Source: Branchiostoma floridae (taxonomy: Eukaryota; Chordata; Leptocardii; Amphioxiformes; Branchiostomatidae). Taken from it: a stretch of 23,422 bases of DNA. The DNA is taken from contig NC_049993.1 of assembly GCF_000003815.2 (NCBI RefSeq), positions 21,303,326-21,326,747 of the forward strand. Direction: 5' to 3'. The translations under genes were made by a program, and so were the position numbers. Numbering within the stretch: position 1 is the stretch's first letter; every line of letters begins with the position of its first letter. The notes under the pieces are model-generated. The model did not search any database. It worked only from the letters and a program-made list of their open reading frames with translations, and had not been told where the DNA came from. Shown one piece after another: positions 1-10,835 of the stretch.

Positions 1-255
1 TGTAATTTGTACACAGTTTCACACGTTATATACATGTACTATGATGATGTAATTTGTACACAGTTCACAGTTATATACATGTACTATGATGATGTAATTT
101 GTACACAGTTCACAGTTATATACATGTACTACGATGATGTAATTTGTACACAGTTCACAGTTATATACATGTACTACGATGATGTAATTTGTACATTGTT
201 CACAGTTATATACTACGATGATGTAATTTGTACATTGTTCACAGTTATATGCACA
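1..255. repeat. 45-bp minisatellite, about 5.5 copies
   Basis: Tandem units of about 45 bp built on ATATACATGTACTA, TGATGATG and TAATTTGTACACAG. The last copies are shortened and carry ACATTG in place of ACACAG. The unit length is a multiple of three and contains no stop in one frame, which gives a spurious 84-codon open frame (7-261). The array begins at or before the window edge. Confidence 0.9.
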
Positions 256-969
256 GTTTGACAGGTTAGTCGGTCAACCACTCTTAGGTCAATGACCCCA
301 ACTCAAGTCGTAAAAACTAATCAGTTCAGTGACATTTAAAACCGTTTTGCCAGCAGCCCTGTGTATGAGGAAGATTCAGATGTTAGCTCAAGGGTCAAAC
401 TTCTGCAGTGAAAGAACCCAACACTCATGTAGAGAAGGGGGCCCTATGGTGCGTGGGCCAGAACTCAAGCTGTAACAATGCCACATTACTGCTTGTCAAA
501 GCATTGACTTTGACTTTGACTTATGCTTCACTGCTTTGCCTGTCACAGGGACAATAGACTCGCCTGCTAATAACTTAATAAATAAGCCTTTATTGTATAA
601 GCAAGAAAATTGCGGCTGTAGAATTTTCTACTCTCTTTTGTCCAAGTTGTACCTGAACATGCATCATGTCACGGCAATTTACTCCTAACTGCCGAAGTGG
701 AGTTACCACTGTGCAGTTACCACCGTGCAGTGCACACAATAAACTTATTGTAATCCTGTGAACAGTTTCATGCAGTATTGTGCACATAATAAACTTGTGA
801 CATGCAGGTGATCTCGATACATTTTAGCTCACTAAAGAATCTTCCACTAGTCGTGACAGAGAAGACAGACGCTATGTACAGTATTTACAGGTTCATTGTA
901 CCAGAGAAATTCGCCCTAGCTCTTTTTGACAAACACATTGAACATTGGACTACGCCTTGACATCCTGTC
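256..969. other. Non-coding stretch, no gene seen
   Basis: AT-rich unique-looking DNA. No exon, RNA gene or clear mobile element was recognised. Around 705-800 there are two related pieces carrying GTGCACA and AATAAACTT, a small local duplication. Confidence 0.5.
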
Positions 970-1350
970 CTAAGGACCGCAAACCTTTCCAGTAGCGTGT
1001 ACAGGGCTCGTGACTGGGACTAGATTTGGTCGCAATGCGCCCGTAATTTTAATAATGCGCCTATTTTTTAAACGATGGTCGCACGGCGCGCCAATAAAAA
1101 AAATGAGCAACGCCCTTATTTTCCCCCGAAAACTTCGCTCAAAGTTAAAAATTCGCCGATTTCGGCCTTCACCGAGCCGCCATTTTGATTCTAACTCAAG
1201 TCTCGCGCAAGTCTCGCAGTAACTCACATCTCGCGAATCGCGAGAGTCACACCCCATTGGCCATTTCGGCGTGACGTAGCTCGCCCGGGTGCCATTATTG
1301 GTGGAATATCTGATATCCCCGCTGTGATCGCGGGAAAAATCACGCAGGAA
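970..1350. promoter_or_regulatory. CpG-rich promoter-like patch
   Basis: A CpG-rich island in an AT-rich background. Visible motifs are a 15-nt palindrome with 7-nt arms, CTCGCGA-A-TCGCGAG (1230-1244), of the TCTCGCGA type bound by BANP/Kaiso-like factors; an inverted YY1-like GCCGCCATTTTG (1176-1187); a CCAAT-type ATTGG near 1256-1260; and a CRE-like TGACGTAG near 1272. This motif set is typical of TATA-less animal promoters. I could not connect it to a transcript in either direction. The ATG inside the YY1 motif on the minus strand reaches a stop after four codons. Confidence 0.35.
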
Positions 1351-2215
1351 AGCTTCAAAAGCGTGTAACTTTGACGAAAACTCATCGAATGCCTAAAGTC
1401 CTTGGTGATAAGTACATGTACAGGATTCTTTTGGAGGGTTTTTTTGCTTGTTTGTCGGTGGAATGCGGGAAAATTAACAGCTAATGCGACGATGACAAAC
1501 TGGGGAGGGGGGCTGTGTCGGCACTGAAGTCGTAGAAAATGTTGAACGGAGGTCGCGATTTTTTCACGGTTCCTTCAGATATTACTTTTGTTGCAGTCTT
1601 TATTTTCAAAAGACTGATAAATAGATGTTGTTTGTTGCGAAAAGTTCGATTGATTTGCCCTTCGAACACATCTTTTCTGCTACATTTTTTTCAAACTGAA
1701 ATATGAATTGTTTGTACACAGATTTTTTTATATAAGTTAACACTGATGTTACAGGCTACAAGTAAACCTCTAATTTTCCAGTGCATCTATTTTCAGCTAT
1801 GTTCTTAACAACAAAGTAGAAGAGATACAAAAGAAATACAAGATGTACCTGACAGTCCTGGCTACACTTTCTCCTCTGTTGGTTTGCAGATTTTCTTGTA
1901 GACTTCTTTAGTTTGTTGTTGTTGTATATGTAACAGTCAAGTTTCACCTTTAGCAGTAAGGTTAATTTACCCTTCCTGATTGTGTGTATTAACTTATGAA
2001 ACATTATAAAAATCATATATTGTAAGGAATCAGTGTTATATTACTTGAAAGTGATCTCATGTATTCTCTTGTTTCTTGTTTGGTTACTGGGTAACTATAT
2101 ATAATTTATAACACCCCTAATTAATTCTTTAAGCCATACCCACCTCTAAACAAAAACATTGATTATTGGAGTAATATTTTGTATGGCTTCAGACGTTTGC
2201 TTGTGCTCCCAACCT
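1351..2215. other. Non-coding stretch, no gene seen
   Basis: AT-rich sequence on both strands with only short open frames of low-complexity composition. No domain, RNA gene or repeat family recognised. Confidence 0.5.
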
Positions 2216-2221
2216 TTCATA

Positions 2222-2310
2222 GTGGTGCTCCTAACTTTTTGCTGGCGCTCCTAAGTTTTAGGAGTTAGGAGCGCCATGCTCCTAGGTCAAAAAGTTAGTC
2301 TGGAGCCCTG
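2222..2310. repeat. Imperfect fold-back (hairpin) element
   Basis: Nested inverted repeats. The outer arms are CTAACTTTTTG (2231-2241) and its complement CAAAAAGTTAG (2288-2298). The inner arms are GGCGCTCCTAA (2244-2254) and TTAGGAGCGCC (2265-2275), both perfect over 11 bp. The unit is also internally repetitive (GCTCCTAA-type motifs). It looks like a small fold-back or MITE remnant, but I see no clear target duplication. Confidence 0.6.
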
Positions 2311-2314
2311 GTGT

Positions 2315-2400
2315 ATGTCGGGTGAGCCAGAATTTGAACTCCCAGTCCCAACCTCTGGGTCCCGAGACAGGGACTATGCATGCTACACCATTATAATTTG
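2315..2400 (-). repeat. tRNA-derived SINE-like fragment
   Basis: The minus strand reads an A-box-like TGGTGTAGCATG near 2379-2390. About 45 nt further along it reads a B-box-like AGTTCAAATTC near 2331-2341, which differs from GGTTCGANTCC at a few positions. A cloverleaf cannot be closed convincingly, so this is a tRNA-derived repeat head or tRNA pseudogene rather than a working tRNA. It directly abuts the fold-back element at 2222-2310. Confidence 0.4.
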
Positions 2401-4370
2401 TGTATTGCCAGGTTGTATGTAGTGAGTCTCTATATTTTAATGAGAGAGTGGAGAAGCGACCTTTGGTCTGGGTGAAGTTTGTAGGTTACTGTACATTGTA
2501 CATGGTCTAGTCCGTTCATATTCATTCAAGTCGGAGATTGGTTGTGTTTTATGTTTTAACTCGAACTTCATGTTATTACTTCAATCCTGTTTTTTTCCGA
2601 GTTGTTGTAAGAAATCTGAGATGTGCAGCTTGGCCAGCCACCTCATTAAGACAGTCTGTGTGCTTATTTCTTAAGATGTTGTGAGAAATGTAAGAAGTTA
2701 GCCTTGGCCTCTGCTCAAGATCTAAGACACACCCTGTGATATTTCCTTCCGATAGTCTCAGATCCACTTTCATCCTCAAAACTAGAAGCAGCTGCCAAGG
2801 ATTCCTGTTATATGCTGGGCACACCCAGCTTGAGTTCCCACTGCTTAGACTCCAAGTGAACTGTTAGGAGTATCAGCATTATTGCATGATCAAAATTCAA
2901 CCCATAAACAAAACCAATATAGGAAGGAATATCTTATATATAACATATTGGCCAACATATCAGATATAAGTTAAGAGTAACCCTTTGCTAAAAATCTCTC
3001 ATAGTGACAAAAGAAAGACACAGCTTTTGACCCTTGCCATGCTAACTTCTGTTGAAATCACTGCTGTGTGTCATGTAGATATGGGTCTTAGTACAGATAA
3101 GGTTAAATAGAACTTTCTGCCCTATTACCTATGCATGGCTAGATGTTTGTCCTAGTCTCTTGTGATTTTCTATAGCCCAAATCCAGGTCACCAATCAGCT
3201 GGTGACCTACAATGCTAAATGTAAACAAGTGGCGCCATGTGGTAAACAAGTTTGTGGGCGTCGCCCCTTTCTGGTCTGTGATTGGCTGAGACCAGGGGGT
3301 GTGTCACCCGACACAAAGCCAAAGTCTCCAGAAGCCAGCATGTGACTTCAGGGTACTTATCAACATGTTTGTACTGTTCCATAACTTAACTACAGAATGT
3401 GACAGTATGATCATGTACAAAGTTACATGTAAGACATGTAAACATGGATGAAGTAACAGTTTTGATAGGAAGTTTGAAAATTACCCAAAACCTAAAGTAG
3501 TAAAACCAAGGAGCTTTCGTCAACAGGAAAGCTACGTGCTAAAACAGCAGTGCTCGAATTTCATTATGGGAAATGGGTGCACTGGTGAAAAGTCAGGTGC
3601 ACTGCAAAACATCTCTGTGTGCAGCGTTGACTGAAGTAAAATGTTCCTTTTGTGAGCAAAAGCTAGCTACAAACCTCTTGAGGGCTTGAATCAAAAATTT
3701 TATAGCAGCCAAATCTTAAAGCAGAAAATACAGCAAAGGCTGCAAATACTGATGTACGATGACACCTGCATGTTACATATGCAGTCTAACTTGTATAATC
3801 TAGATTGCACCCAGTATGTCAGCCCTGAACAGCTATGGTTATGAGTCATATGACTTTAAATGACAGGCAGATAAACTGACCTTTCTAATGCAATTTTCTA
3901 CTTTTAGGCCAGAGGTTAAAAGTTCGGGCCCAGCCTGAGGCTGTTGTTGTTGTTGTTGCATCCTTGGACTGTAAACTCTGGTCCACCTTTACTGGACTTG
4001 ACAACAACAAAATTGGAATGTTCCTTCTGTATTGAACCTGTAATAAATGCTTCACAGAAAATCACCAGATTGAATGTGTTTTGCTCTTCCAAAGAATGAT
4101 GATCTGTTTTAAGATAAGGTAATTTGTATGTTAGGAGGTAATTATATTTCAGTTGTAGGGACATTGTGGTAGAACAAAAACAAAGTCTTACCCGAGTTTC
4201 TACCTTAAACCACAGCTTGACAATCCCACTATCATCTGTTGTTATTTATATCATAAACATAACATGTACATTAAAACACAAATTTTGCACAAGGCAGAAC
4301 TATGGGGAACTGATCTGGAACTACACCATGATTTGTCCTTAAGTTAATGGCATTATTAGCTCAGGAATTT
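2401..4370. other. Non-coding stretch with minor simple repeats
   Basis: No exon or RNA gene recognised. It contains a short TTG microsatellite (about 3941-3958) and a pair of forkhead-like motifs listed separately. Open frames here are short and unlike any protein family I know. Confidence 0.5.
3185..3249 (+). promoter_or_regulatory. Possible regulatory motif cluster (paired forkhead sites)
   Basis: Two identical GTAAACAA motifs (3221-3228 and 3242-3249) lie 21 bp apart, close to two helical turns. An inverted AGGTCACC/GGTGACCT pair (3185-3192 and 3201-3208) lies just upstream. The motif matches are exact, but such short words occur by chance. No linked promoter was identified. Confidence 0.2.
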
Positions 4371-4399
4371 GGGGCCACAAAATCCAACTATTTGTTCAA

Positions 4400-4947
4400 C
4401 AGGGCCAGACCAAACTGTATACCAAATATCATAACATTGCAGACATAGCTTGTTTTGTTATACACAGGCAAATATAGCCAAGATTAATACCAAAAACACG
4501 TTGAATAACAATTTATGTTTATGTGTACATAGTTTGCCTGATTCTGATAAACTCAAGGGCACAAATTTAAATCCAATCATTAATCTTTGAGTTTGACAAA
4601 GCAAACTGTATACCAAATATCATAACATTCCAGCCACACATGTAGCTTGTTTTGTAATACACTGTTTGACCACAAGCAGACAAATAACTTAATAAGCCAA
4701 GGTTGGTACCAAAACCATGGTGAATGGCAAGATATGTTTATGTGAATTGTCTGATTCTGAAACTTGGGCCACAAAATTATATCCAAACATTGATTTTTGT
4801 GTTTGACAAAGCAAACTAACTGTGTAACGAGTATCATAACATTCCAGTCATAGTTTCTTTAGTAATGTGCTGTTTAACCATAAAGAAATAAAACCGCAAA
4901 CTGTACCAAAACATGCCCTTCTTGTTGACTATGATAAAGTCAGGAAT
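4400..4947. repeat. Three diverged tandem copies, about 190-210 bp each
   Basis: The block containing CAAACTGTATACCAAATATC, ATAACATTCCAG, TTGTTTTGT, TACCAAAAC and TTTATGT recurs three times, starting near 4410, 4602 and 4811. Divergence is substantial, so the tandem duplication is old. No coding signal. Confidence 0.7.
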
Positions 4948-5059
4948 GTCTGGGGATGTTTATGTGGGTTCAGGGACAACCTGACTGACATTTCTCCTGC
5001 ACAGTCTGGGGATGTTTATGTGGGTTCAGGGACAACCTGACTGACATTTCTCCTGGACA
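4948..5059. repeat. Perfect-looking 56-bp direct tandem duplication
   Basis: Two adjacent 56-bp units starting at 4948 and 5004 (GTCTGGGGATGTTTATGTGG onward), differing only at about one base near the unit end (CTGCACA versus CTGGACA). Their near identity implies a recent event. Confidence 0.9.
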
Positions 5060-5750
5060 GTCTGAATTATTGATGTGTTTGGCCTGCAGCAGTAATTTTT
5101 TATGTTAGTCCGGTCGCTAACAACAATGGTACATCTGACCTTGAAACTGTAAAATTTTACTGTGTTTATCTATCTGTTCAGGTTTTGTGTTAGAAAACCT
5201 TTGACTTGTTTGGCTACATTCATGAAGAACTCTTGATCAGATTGTCCTGCTGCTATTTACTGAGGTCATGAGGGAAGAACTATCTGAAAGGGTCTGACGA
5301 AATTACTTAGTAATACACAAAATGTAGTAGTAAATAATTTTAGCAAAGGAACAGTTTACATCATGGGAGTCCTAAAAAGACCCGAAACATAGACATATGT
5401 TATAGTCCTGATAAATCCATAAATATATATTCTTACAATTTTATGGTAATACAAAACAACATAACGAAATAAAAAGTATGGTCTATGTTGTCCATGTGGG
5501 CCATTTTTTAAGTCATTGTCAAGTTTCTGAAGAGGACAGAGTTATGCCATATGTATGCATATCTGATCGAGCCTGGTTCCAGATTCCAACAATGCATGGG
5601 TCTGCAGAAGTTCAATGAGGTTTTGTATTGTAAGTATGGAACCTCTGGTGATGTCGCTTAGATCATCATCATGCTGACTTTCCTGGTCACCAGGCAGCTG
5701 AATTATTGATGTCAGTGGGCGGCACTTTGGACTGCTTTTGGGCTGGACTC
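5060..5750. other. Non-coding stretch, no gene seen
   Basis: AT-rich, with no recognised exon, RNA or mobile element. The word CTGAATTATTGATGT occurs near 5064 and again near 5699, a short dispersed repeat. Confidence 0.5.
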
Positions 5751-7122
5751 CAAACTCAGCGTCATGTGAACCAGTTTATGGTGCTGTTGTCATGACCCCG
5801 CAGGATGGGAAGTATCCGTTACAAGGGTGAATACTCTCACCTCTCAAATAGAAGTACCCCCTGGAATAAAAGTACCCCCCGGACAAATCTTCAAAATCTA
5901 ATAAAAGTACCCCCTGGAATAAAAGTACCCCCCGGAAAAATACCAAATTGACATGTAAACTGTGCCCATGCTACTTCAGTCCAAGAGAAGATGGTAGGCT
6001 CTTTTTATTTATTTATGCCTCAGTACCATATCAGTTAATTGTATAAATAACTAGAGTTCGGGGACCTCATACCTCCATGAAATATTTATTACTTTTTTGT
6101 GGATGGTATGTATGTTTATAGTCGGTTGTATTTGAGAGTAATGGTTATATAATATAAATGTTATGGGAAAGTAGTGGTGTATTTATTTAATGACACAGAG
6201 GATGTCCATCTGATTAGTAATTATCAAAATGTGACACATGATTGTGTAAGAGGTCGACGGCATATGGTAGCGTGGTGTTCCTTAAGCTTGATGTTTGGCA
6301 TTTGAAATGTCTAAGGTTGTCAGCATTATTGAGGTTCGACTATGTGCCTCAGAGCGGTGTGGTGGGAGGAAGTTGGGAAACTCAGAAAGAAGAAGGGATG
6401 TGGCCAACTTTAGTCAGATGGTGATTTGATTTTCCACCAATATGTCATAACATCAGCTGTTCACACGGTACAAAAACGAGATGCACACTTTCCTCTGACA
6501 GCCCTACACCAACTGTTAGAAGAATACTTGGCGCCAACCCCGTCTGCTAACAGCTGTCACCTCACCATCTGCTTGGAGCTAAGCCCATTAACAAACACAT
6601 AAAGCACGATGCCTGTACCAATATATCTCAAATATAGGGGTGATTTCTGATATTATTACATCGCTTATAACGACAGATACGGCTCCCAAAATCTCATTGA
6701 TTCGAGCTTTCATCACACCCCACCAACACAACAAGTATGAAACCAATCCATCCAGCCGTTCTTGAGTAATCATCTACACAGACAGAGACACATAACAGAA
6801 AATATAACCTCCATTCCATGACATTTCATGGAGGTAATGAACAGAATAATTCCTATGTTATTGCACATATTTTCTTTATCTGAGTGTCACACCATCAACA
6901 AAGATTAAAATAAAAGTAAAAAAATGAATGAAAATAAAAAATTGAAGAAATAAAAAAAGAAGTTAATTTTATAATCATTGTTACAAAATAACATTTTGAA
7001 GAAACATTCCAACTTAGAATACCTTATTCACCACTTGTGCTATTTTTAATGTTGCAGAAACCAAGGAGGTCATAGACACTGCCCCCTATCGAGAAGTAAC
7101 GGTACTACAGAAAATATATGAT

Positions 7123-7262
7123 TCTCTCGCGCATTACCGCGAGATTCGGCGTGAGTTGATGAATCCAACATGGCGGATGTTTTCGAGCCGATTGAACGCT
7201 GTGCTTTGTTTTGGAAGGATTTTTTCGTTGCTGGAACATTAAAACAAGTTGACTACGGGTGA
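7123..7262 (+). promoter_or_regulatory. Promoter-like segment inside the TIR element
   Basis: Inverted TCTCGCG (7125-7131) and CGCGAGA (7138-7144) are followed by a YY1-like CCAACATGGCGGATGTT (7165-7181). The ATG at 7170 opens a 30-codon frame ending at the TGA at 7260-7262 (begins MADVFEPIER). This combination resembles a TATA-less animal promoter and first exon. The peptide is not a mitochondrial presequence and not recognisable as GLDC. It could be a captured host promoter or the element's own promoter. Confidence 0.3.
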
Positions 7263-7780
7263 AAAATAGTGGAAAAGTATTGGTAACTTTTTAATTTGTT
7301 TGGTTGGTGGTTAATTTCTGTGTTTTGATAGAGAATTTACGGAAGTAAGTGACTGTGTGTCTACTAGCATGTGACCTCGATGTTTCGTCTTTGTTCAGCG
7401 CAAATTTCAAGCTTTTTGAAAGGTTAAAGATGGTCTAAAACGAAAAGGATATATTTTTTACGAGTCCAGTACCGAATCACTTGTGTTCCGGTATTTTTGG
7501 ACCTGAACCAAAACGTTTTTGCAAGTCCAGAACCGGTCCTGCGTACCGGTACGCATCCCTAGTTATGTTTGGGTCATAGCGCTAGCGGCAGGGAAATCCG
7601 CGCTGCCTTGTCCGAAAAATAGTGAATTTTAAGCAAAAATACCGCGGAAATATGGGCAGAAAATACCAAACTTTCAATATTTTTGGGGTCCCTGGTTAGT
7701 AAAGAAAGCCCAAATTTGAAGAAAAAAATAAACGTACCGTCTAAAATAAGGACGTACCGGGTGGATTTTGAGGCGGAAAA

Positions 7781-7806
7781 AAATAAACGTACCGGTACGT
7801 TTATTT
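7781..7806. repeat. 26-bp perfect palindrome
   Basis: AAATAAACGTACC followed by its exact complement, at the right subterminal region of the TIR element. A related 14-bp palindrome GCGTACCGGTACGC sits at 7541-7554. Both centre on TACCGGTA and may be transposase-binding repeats. Confidence 0.85.
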
Positions 7807-8579
7807 GAGAGGTGAGAGTACAGGGCTAGCAAGTCTAGACCTGGCTGTTATGTGGGATAGTGTAGCAAGAAGGTTTCCACTGGTAGTGTTACATTAATGA
7901 AGGTTAGACATCCAGGTGATAAGATACGCAAAATAACAGTTACTCAAGCAACTGGGTAGATTTTAGAAACAGTCAGCACTTCAGGTAGCATCCAACAACA
8001 TGTATACAGAATCTTGCTGAAGTGTACAGTGTCTCTGACGAAAGGTCATGGATTCTGTCTGAAATGTCCGACTGCTTCTGAAATTAACCAGTTGCTTGAG
8101 CAACTATTATGTTGGGTAAATTTCCACTGAGTTCTTCAAACTCAGCGTCATGTGAACCAGTTTATGGTGCTGTTGTCATGACCCCACAGGATGGGAAGTA
8201 TCCGTTACAAGGGTGAACACAGGGCTAGCAAGTCTAGCCTGGCTGTTATGTGGGATAGTGTAGCAAGAAGGTTTCCACTGGTAGTGTTACGTTAATGAAG
8301 GTTAGACATCAAGGTGATAAGATAGTAAGAAAACAGTTACTTAAGAAACTGGGTAGATTTTAGAAACAGTCAGCACTTTAGGTAGCATCCAACAGAATCT
8401 TGCTGAAGTGTACAGTGTCTCTGACGGAAGGTTGTGGATTCTGTCTGAAATGTCCGACTGCTTCTGAAATTGTCCAGTTGCTTGAGCAACTATTATGTTG
8501 GGTAAATTTCCACTGAGTACTTCTGTTCATATTTGAGGCGTGACAGAAAAGACCAGACAACAAAGCATAACAGCCTCTA

Positions 8580-8690
8580 TTGTTTGTAAGTCAAGCAGAA
8601 CATTATAATTTATAGCACGAATTGTAAGTCAAGTGGAGCATCATTGCACAAATTGTAAGTCAAACAAAATTATGACACAACACAAGTTAC
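8580..8690. repeat. Three short diverged direct repeats, ~38 bp
   Basis: TTGTAAGTCAA recurs near 8583, 8620 and 8657 with related flanks (AGCAGAACATTA, GTGGAGCATCATT, ACAAAATTATG). A small old tandem array. Confidence 0.55.
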
Positions 8691-8809
8691 ATAGTGTAAC
8701 AGAAAAAAAACACTTAGGACAGTGTTGATGTCAACACATATATTTGTACTTGAGGTTGGACTAGCTTTGGCTGGTGATTTTTGCTTCCCCAAACATTCCC
8801 CAACTTTTC

Positions 8810-8905
8810 TAGCCTGGTTACCAAACCCCTGCCCGATCTCAAAGTATCTATCGTGCAGGGTAGATACTTTGAGATTGGGCTGGGGTTTGGTAAATAACCA
8901 GGCTA
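8810..8905. mobile_element. 96-bp palindromic MITE with 9-bp target duplication
   Basis: The arms run inward from TAGCCTGGTTA (8810-8820) and AACCAGGCTA (8896-8905). They stay complementary over about 40 bp (CCAAACCCC, TCTCAAAGTATCTA) around a 10-nt centre (8851-8860). The arms differ by a 3-nt ATT/AAT-type insertion and two or three substitutions. The 9-mer CAACTTTTC flanks both sides (8801-8809 and 8906-8914), consistent with a target-site duplication. No coding capacity. Confidence 0.85.
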
Positions 8906-9129
8906 CAACTTTTCCTTTAAACTGGGGTTTCTGTAGTGTAACACTTGGGGGTCAAACGTTACCGATCTGCTCAAATGCAGAGCTAGCCAATGCATATAGA
9001 AGTAGAATGCACGGACTGCAACTCTTTAGTACACAAAACATCTTGACTCCAAAGTTTGAGATTGCAAAAAAAGCACATCCACAACTCATAAATTAACATG
9101 TGAATCATATTTGCAAGGAACAGAAAAAA

Positions 9130-9215
9130 AATATTGCCGACACAAGACCAGGATTTGAACCCTGACCTTCTGATCCCAAAGTGATATTACTACACCCCAA
9201 CCACAGTGTAATAAC
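9130..9215 (-). repeat. tRNA-derived SINE-like fragment with perfect B box
   Basis: The minus strand reads GGTTCAAATCC (about 9150-9160), a full match to the pol III B box, with an A-box-like GGGTGTAGTAAT about 40 nt upstream. A T-run (complement of 9125-9132) follows downstream and could terminate pol III. The T stem has mismatches and no acceptor stem closes, so a functional tRNA is unlikely. Confidence 0.5.
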
Positions 9216-9507
9216 TGTCAGCTGTTCAGGTCTGTATGCATGACAGCCGGTGACCTCTGACCCCCTGAGCTGGTGTTGAGGATATTGCGGGCTGATTCGT
9301 ACCTGAGGAATAATCGCGGCGCTCGGGTTATAAATCCCGTAGATGAGCCGCTGTTCAGTTTTCACAGCCGCGGATTAGAAATCAATAGGCAAGGGGAAAA
9401 TGAGATTTTGATGGAGCGTTTTTAGGGTCCCTGAAGACGTTATTGCGGGGAATTGGGCAGGGAAAATTGGGCAACGTAATCAGTGCTGGAACAGCAGAGA
9501 CCAACTT
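9216..9507. other. Non-coding spacer
   Basis: Unique-looking sequence between the tRNA-like fragment and the next repeat array. No gene signal was seen. Confidence 0.4.
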
Positions 9508-9925
9508 GTTGGAGGACTAAGTCATGGCAATGTGTCATCTAAAGCAGCGGTCGGTGCGCAGGTTCACGGGGGTTTTGACATACTGCTTCCAGTTATAAGT
9601 GGTGGTTAGGACAATGGTTTGGATGGAGGTTGGGTTTTGATGTACTGCTTCCAGTTATAAGTGGTGGTTAGGACAATGGTTTGGATGGAGGTTTGGGTTT
9701 TGATGTAGTGCTTATTTCTTCTGGAGGACTAAGTCTTGGCAGCGGTTGGTGCTAAAGTTTGGTTTTTGATGTACTGCTTTCATATGGGACCAGGTTATAA
9801 GTGGTGGTTAGGACAATGGTTTGGATGGAGGCTGGGTTTTGACGTAGTGCCGTCATACAGCGCAGGGTTGCGTGTACCCAATTGTTGGGTTTTGACGTAG
9901 TGCCGTCATACACGCTGCCAATTGT
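9508..9925. repeat. Compound minisatellite, ~62-bp core
   Basis: The core with AGTTATAAGTGGTGGTTAGG, ACAATGGTTTGGATGGAGG and GGGTTTTGATGTA recurs starting at 9591, 9653 and 9793. A second motif (GGAGGACTAAGTC, about 9511 and 9723) and a third (GGGTTTTGACGTAGTGCCGT, about 9834 and 9887) interleave. The array has been rearranged since it formed. Confidence 0.85.
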
Positions 9926-10449
9926 AGGGTAGTTATAGGCTGAGGCTTAGCAGGAGTTAGGGGCAATTTGGGAACAATTTTGTATGATTACAGCGACATC
10001 CTCGACTGCTAATGTGGGTCTGTAGGAAATGTTGAGTTCAATAGGCAAAACAAAACAAAGGTCCCTTGTTATCAAAAGCAGAGGTAACATGCCCTGTACA
10101 TGTGTGTACAGATGACGCATGGATATTGTGTGTGGAAAGCATAGAGATGACATTTATGACGATGATTTAAAACATTCAAGGAAACATTTGCCATCGAATC
10201 CTTTCCTGTTTAATAATAATGGGTTAAATTTCAGGGAATTAAACTGTTTGAACTATATAAGAATCAGAAGTTCCACTGCAGTACTTAAGAAAGCCACTAG
10301 GGAGCCCATTAAGTTGATTTGATTATCAAACTTAAACCTAATTTTCCTGCCCCCACCTATCTATAGGCATCCTTCCATCTTTCCACCTATAGCTACCAAA
10401 TATCATTAGGATCCATCCACAGCTTTTCTTCTTATGCTGTTCACAGATG

Positions 10450-10470
10450 GACACACACACACACACACAC
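10450..10470. repeat. (CA)n microsatellite
   Basis: About ten uninterrupted CA dinucleotides. Confidence 0.9.
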
Positions 10471-10774
10471 ATGGCACTGCAACCATCTTGGCAACAGAAA
10501 CAACTCCATCTATAGTGCAGAAGAACAACCATCACATTTTGTTGTTGTCACAGCAAAGTACACTTGTAGAACATACAGAACACATCACTGCAGGAAGTGG
10601 AGTGTTGACCTTGTGGTCTTTGTTCAAGGTCATTCGTGTCAGCATCTTGTCCCCATTTGGAGGGTTAGATTGGGCTCATGTAATTGTAGCTAATTGGCTT
10701 AGATATATGCCAAGGCCAGTCTTTATTGAGCATAAGAACAGGCAACAGTGGAGTGATGTTAGAACGGGGTCACC

Positions 10775-10835
10775 TTTTAGGGCTTGTTGTGGGTTGAGAC
10801 CAGGGGTTAGGGGTTCAAGTCCCTGCATTTTGAAC
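10775..10835 (+). repeat. Possible tRNA-derived repeat remnant
   Basis: GGTTCAAGTCC (10812-10822) is a perfect pol III B box, preceded by GGGTTGAGACC and followed by CTGC. No A box lies at the usual distance and no cloverleaf forms. It is probably a SINE remnant, though a chance match is possible. Confidence 0.25.

Larger units (their letters stand above)
5834..7818. mobile_element. 1,985-bp non-autonomous TIR element with TA target duplication
   Basis: The ends are perfect 17-bp inverted repeats: CTCTCACCTCTCAAATA at 5834-5850 and its complement at 7802-7818, flanked by TA at 5832-5833 and 7819-7820. The paralogous unoccupied site at 8211-8226 reads GGGTGAACACAGGGCT, so it carries CA where the filled site carries TA...TA. 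The left end has four AAGTACCCCC-type subterminal repeats (5851-5935). The right end has several AACGTACCG motifs and a 26-bp palindrome. No transposase frame is visible; the longest open frames are about 60 codons. A TA duplication suits Tc1/mariner-like or similar transposition, but the superfamily is not established. Confidence 0.82.
5751..8523. repeat. ~390-bp tandem duplication, first copy interrupted
   Basis: Copy 1 is 5751-5831 plus 7819-8136. Copy 2 is 8137-8523. Both read CAAACTCAGCGTCATGTGAA through CAAGGGTGAA and then CAGGGCTAGCAAGTCTAG through GTAAATTTCCACTGAGT, with scattered substitutions and small indels. Copy 1 is split by the TIR element at 5834-7818, while copy 2 shows the uninterrupted arrangement. 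The duplication therefore most simply predates the insertion. Confidence 0.9.

Noticed and set aside
7170-7262. Short frame MADVFEPIER... as the GLDC first exon
   Set aside because: Thirty codons with no mitochondrial presequence character and no P-protein similarity. It lies inside a TIR element. Kept only as a promoter-like observation.
9130-9215. Functional tRNA gene
   Set aside because: The B box is perfect, but the T stem is mismatched and no acceptor or anticodon stem closes.
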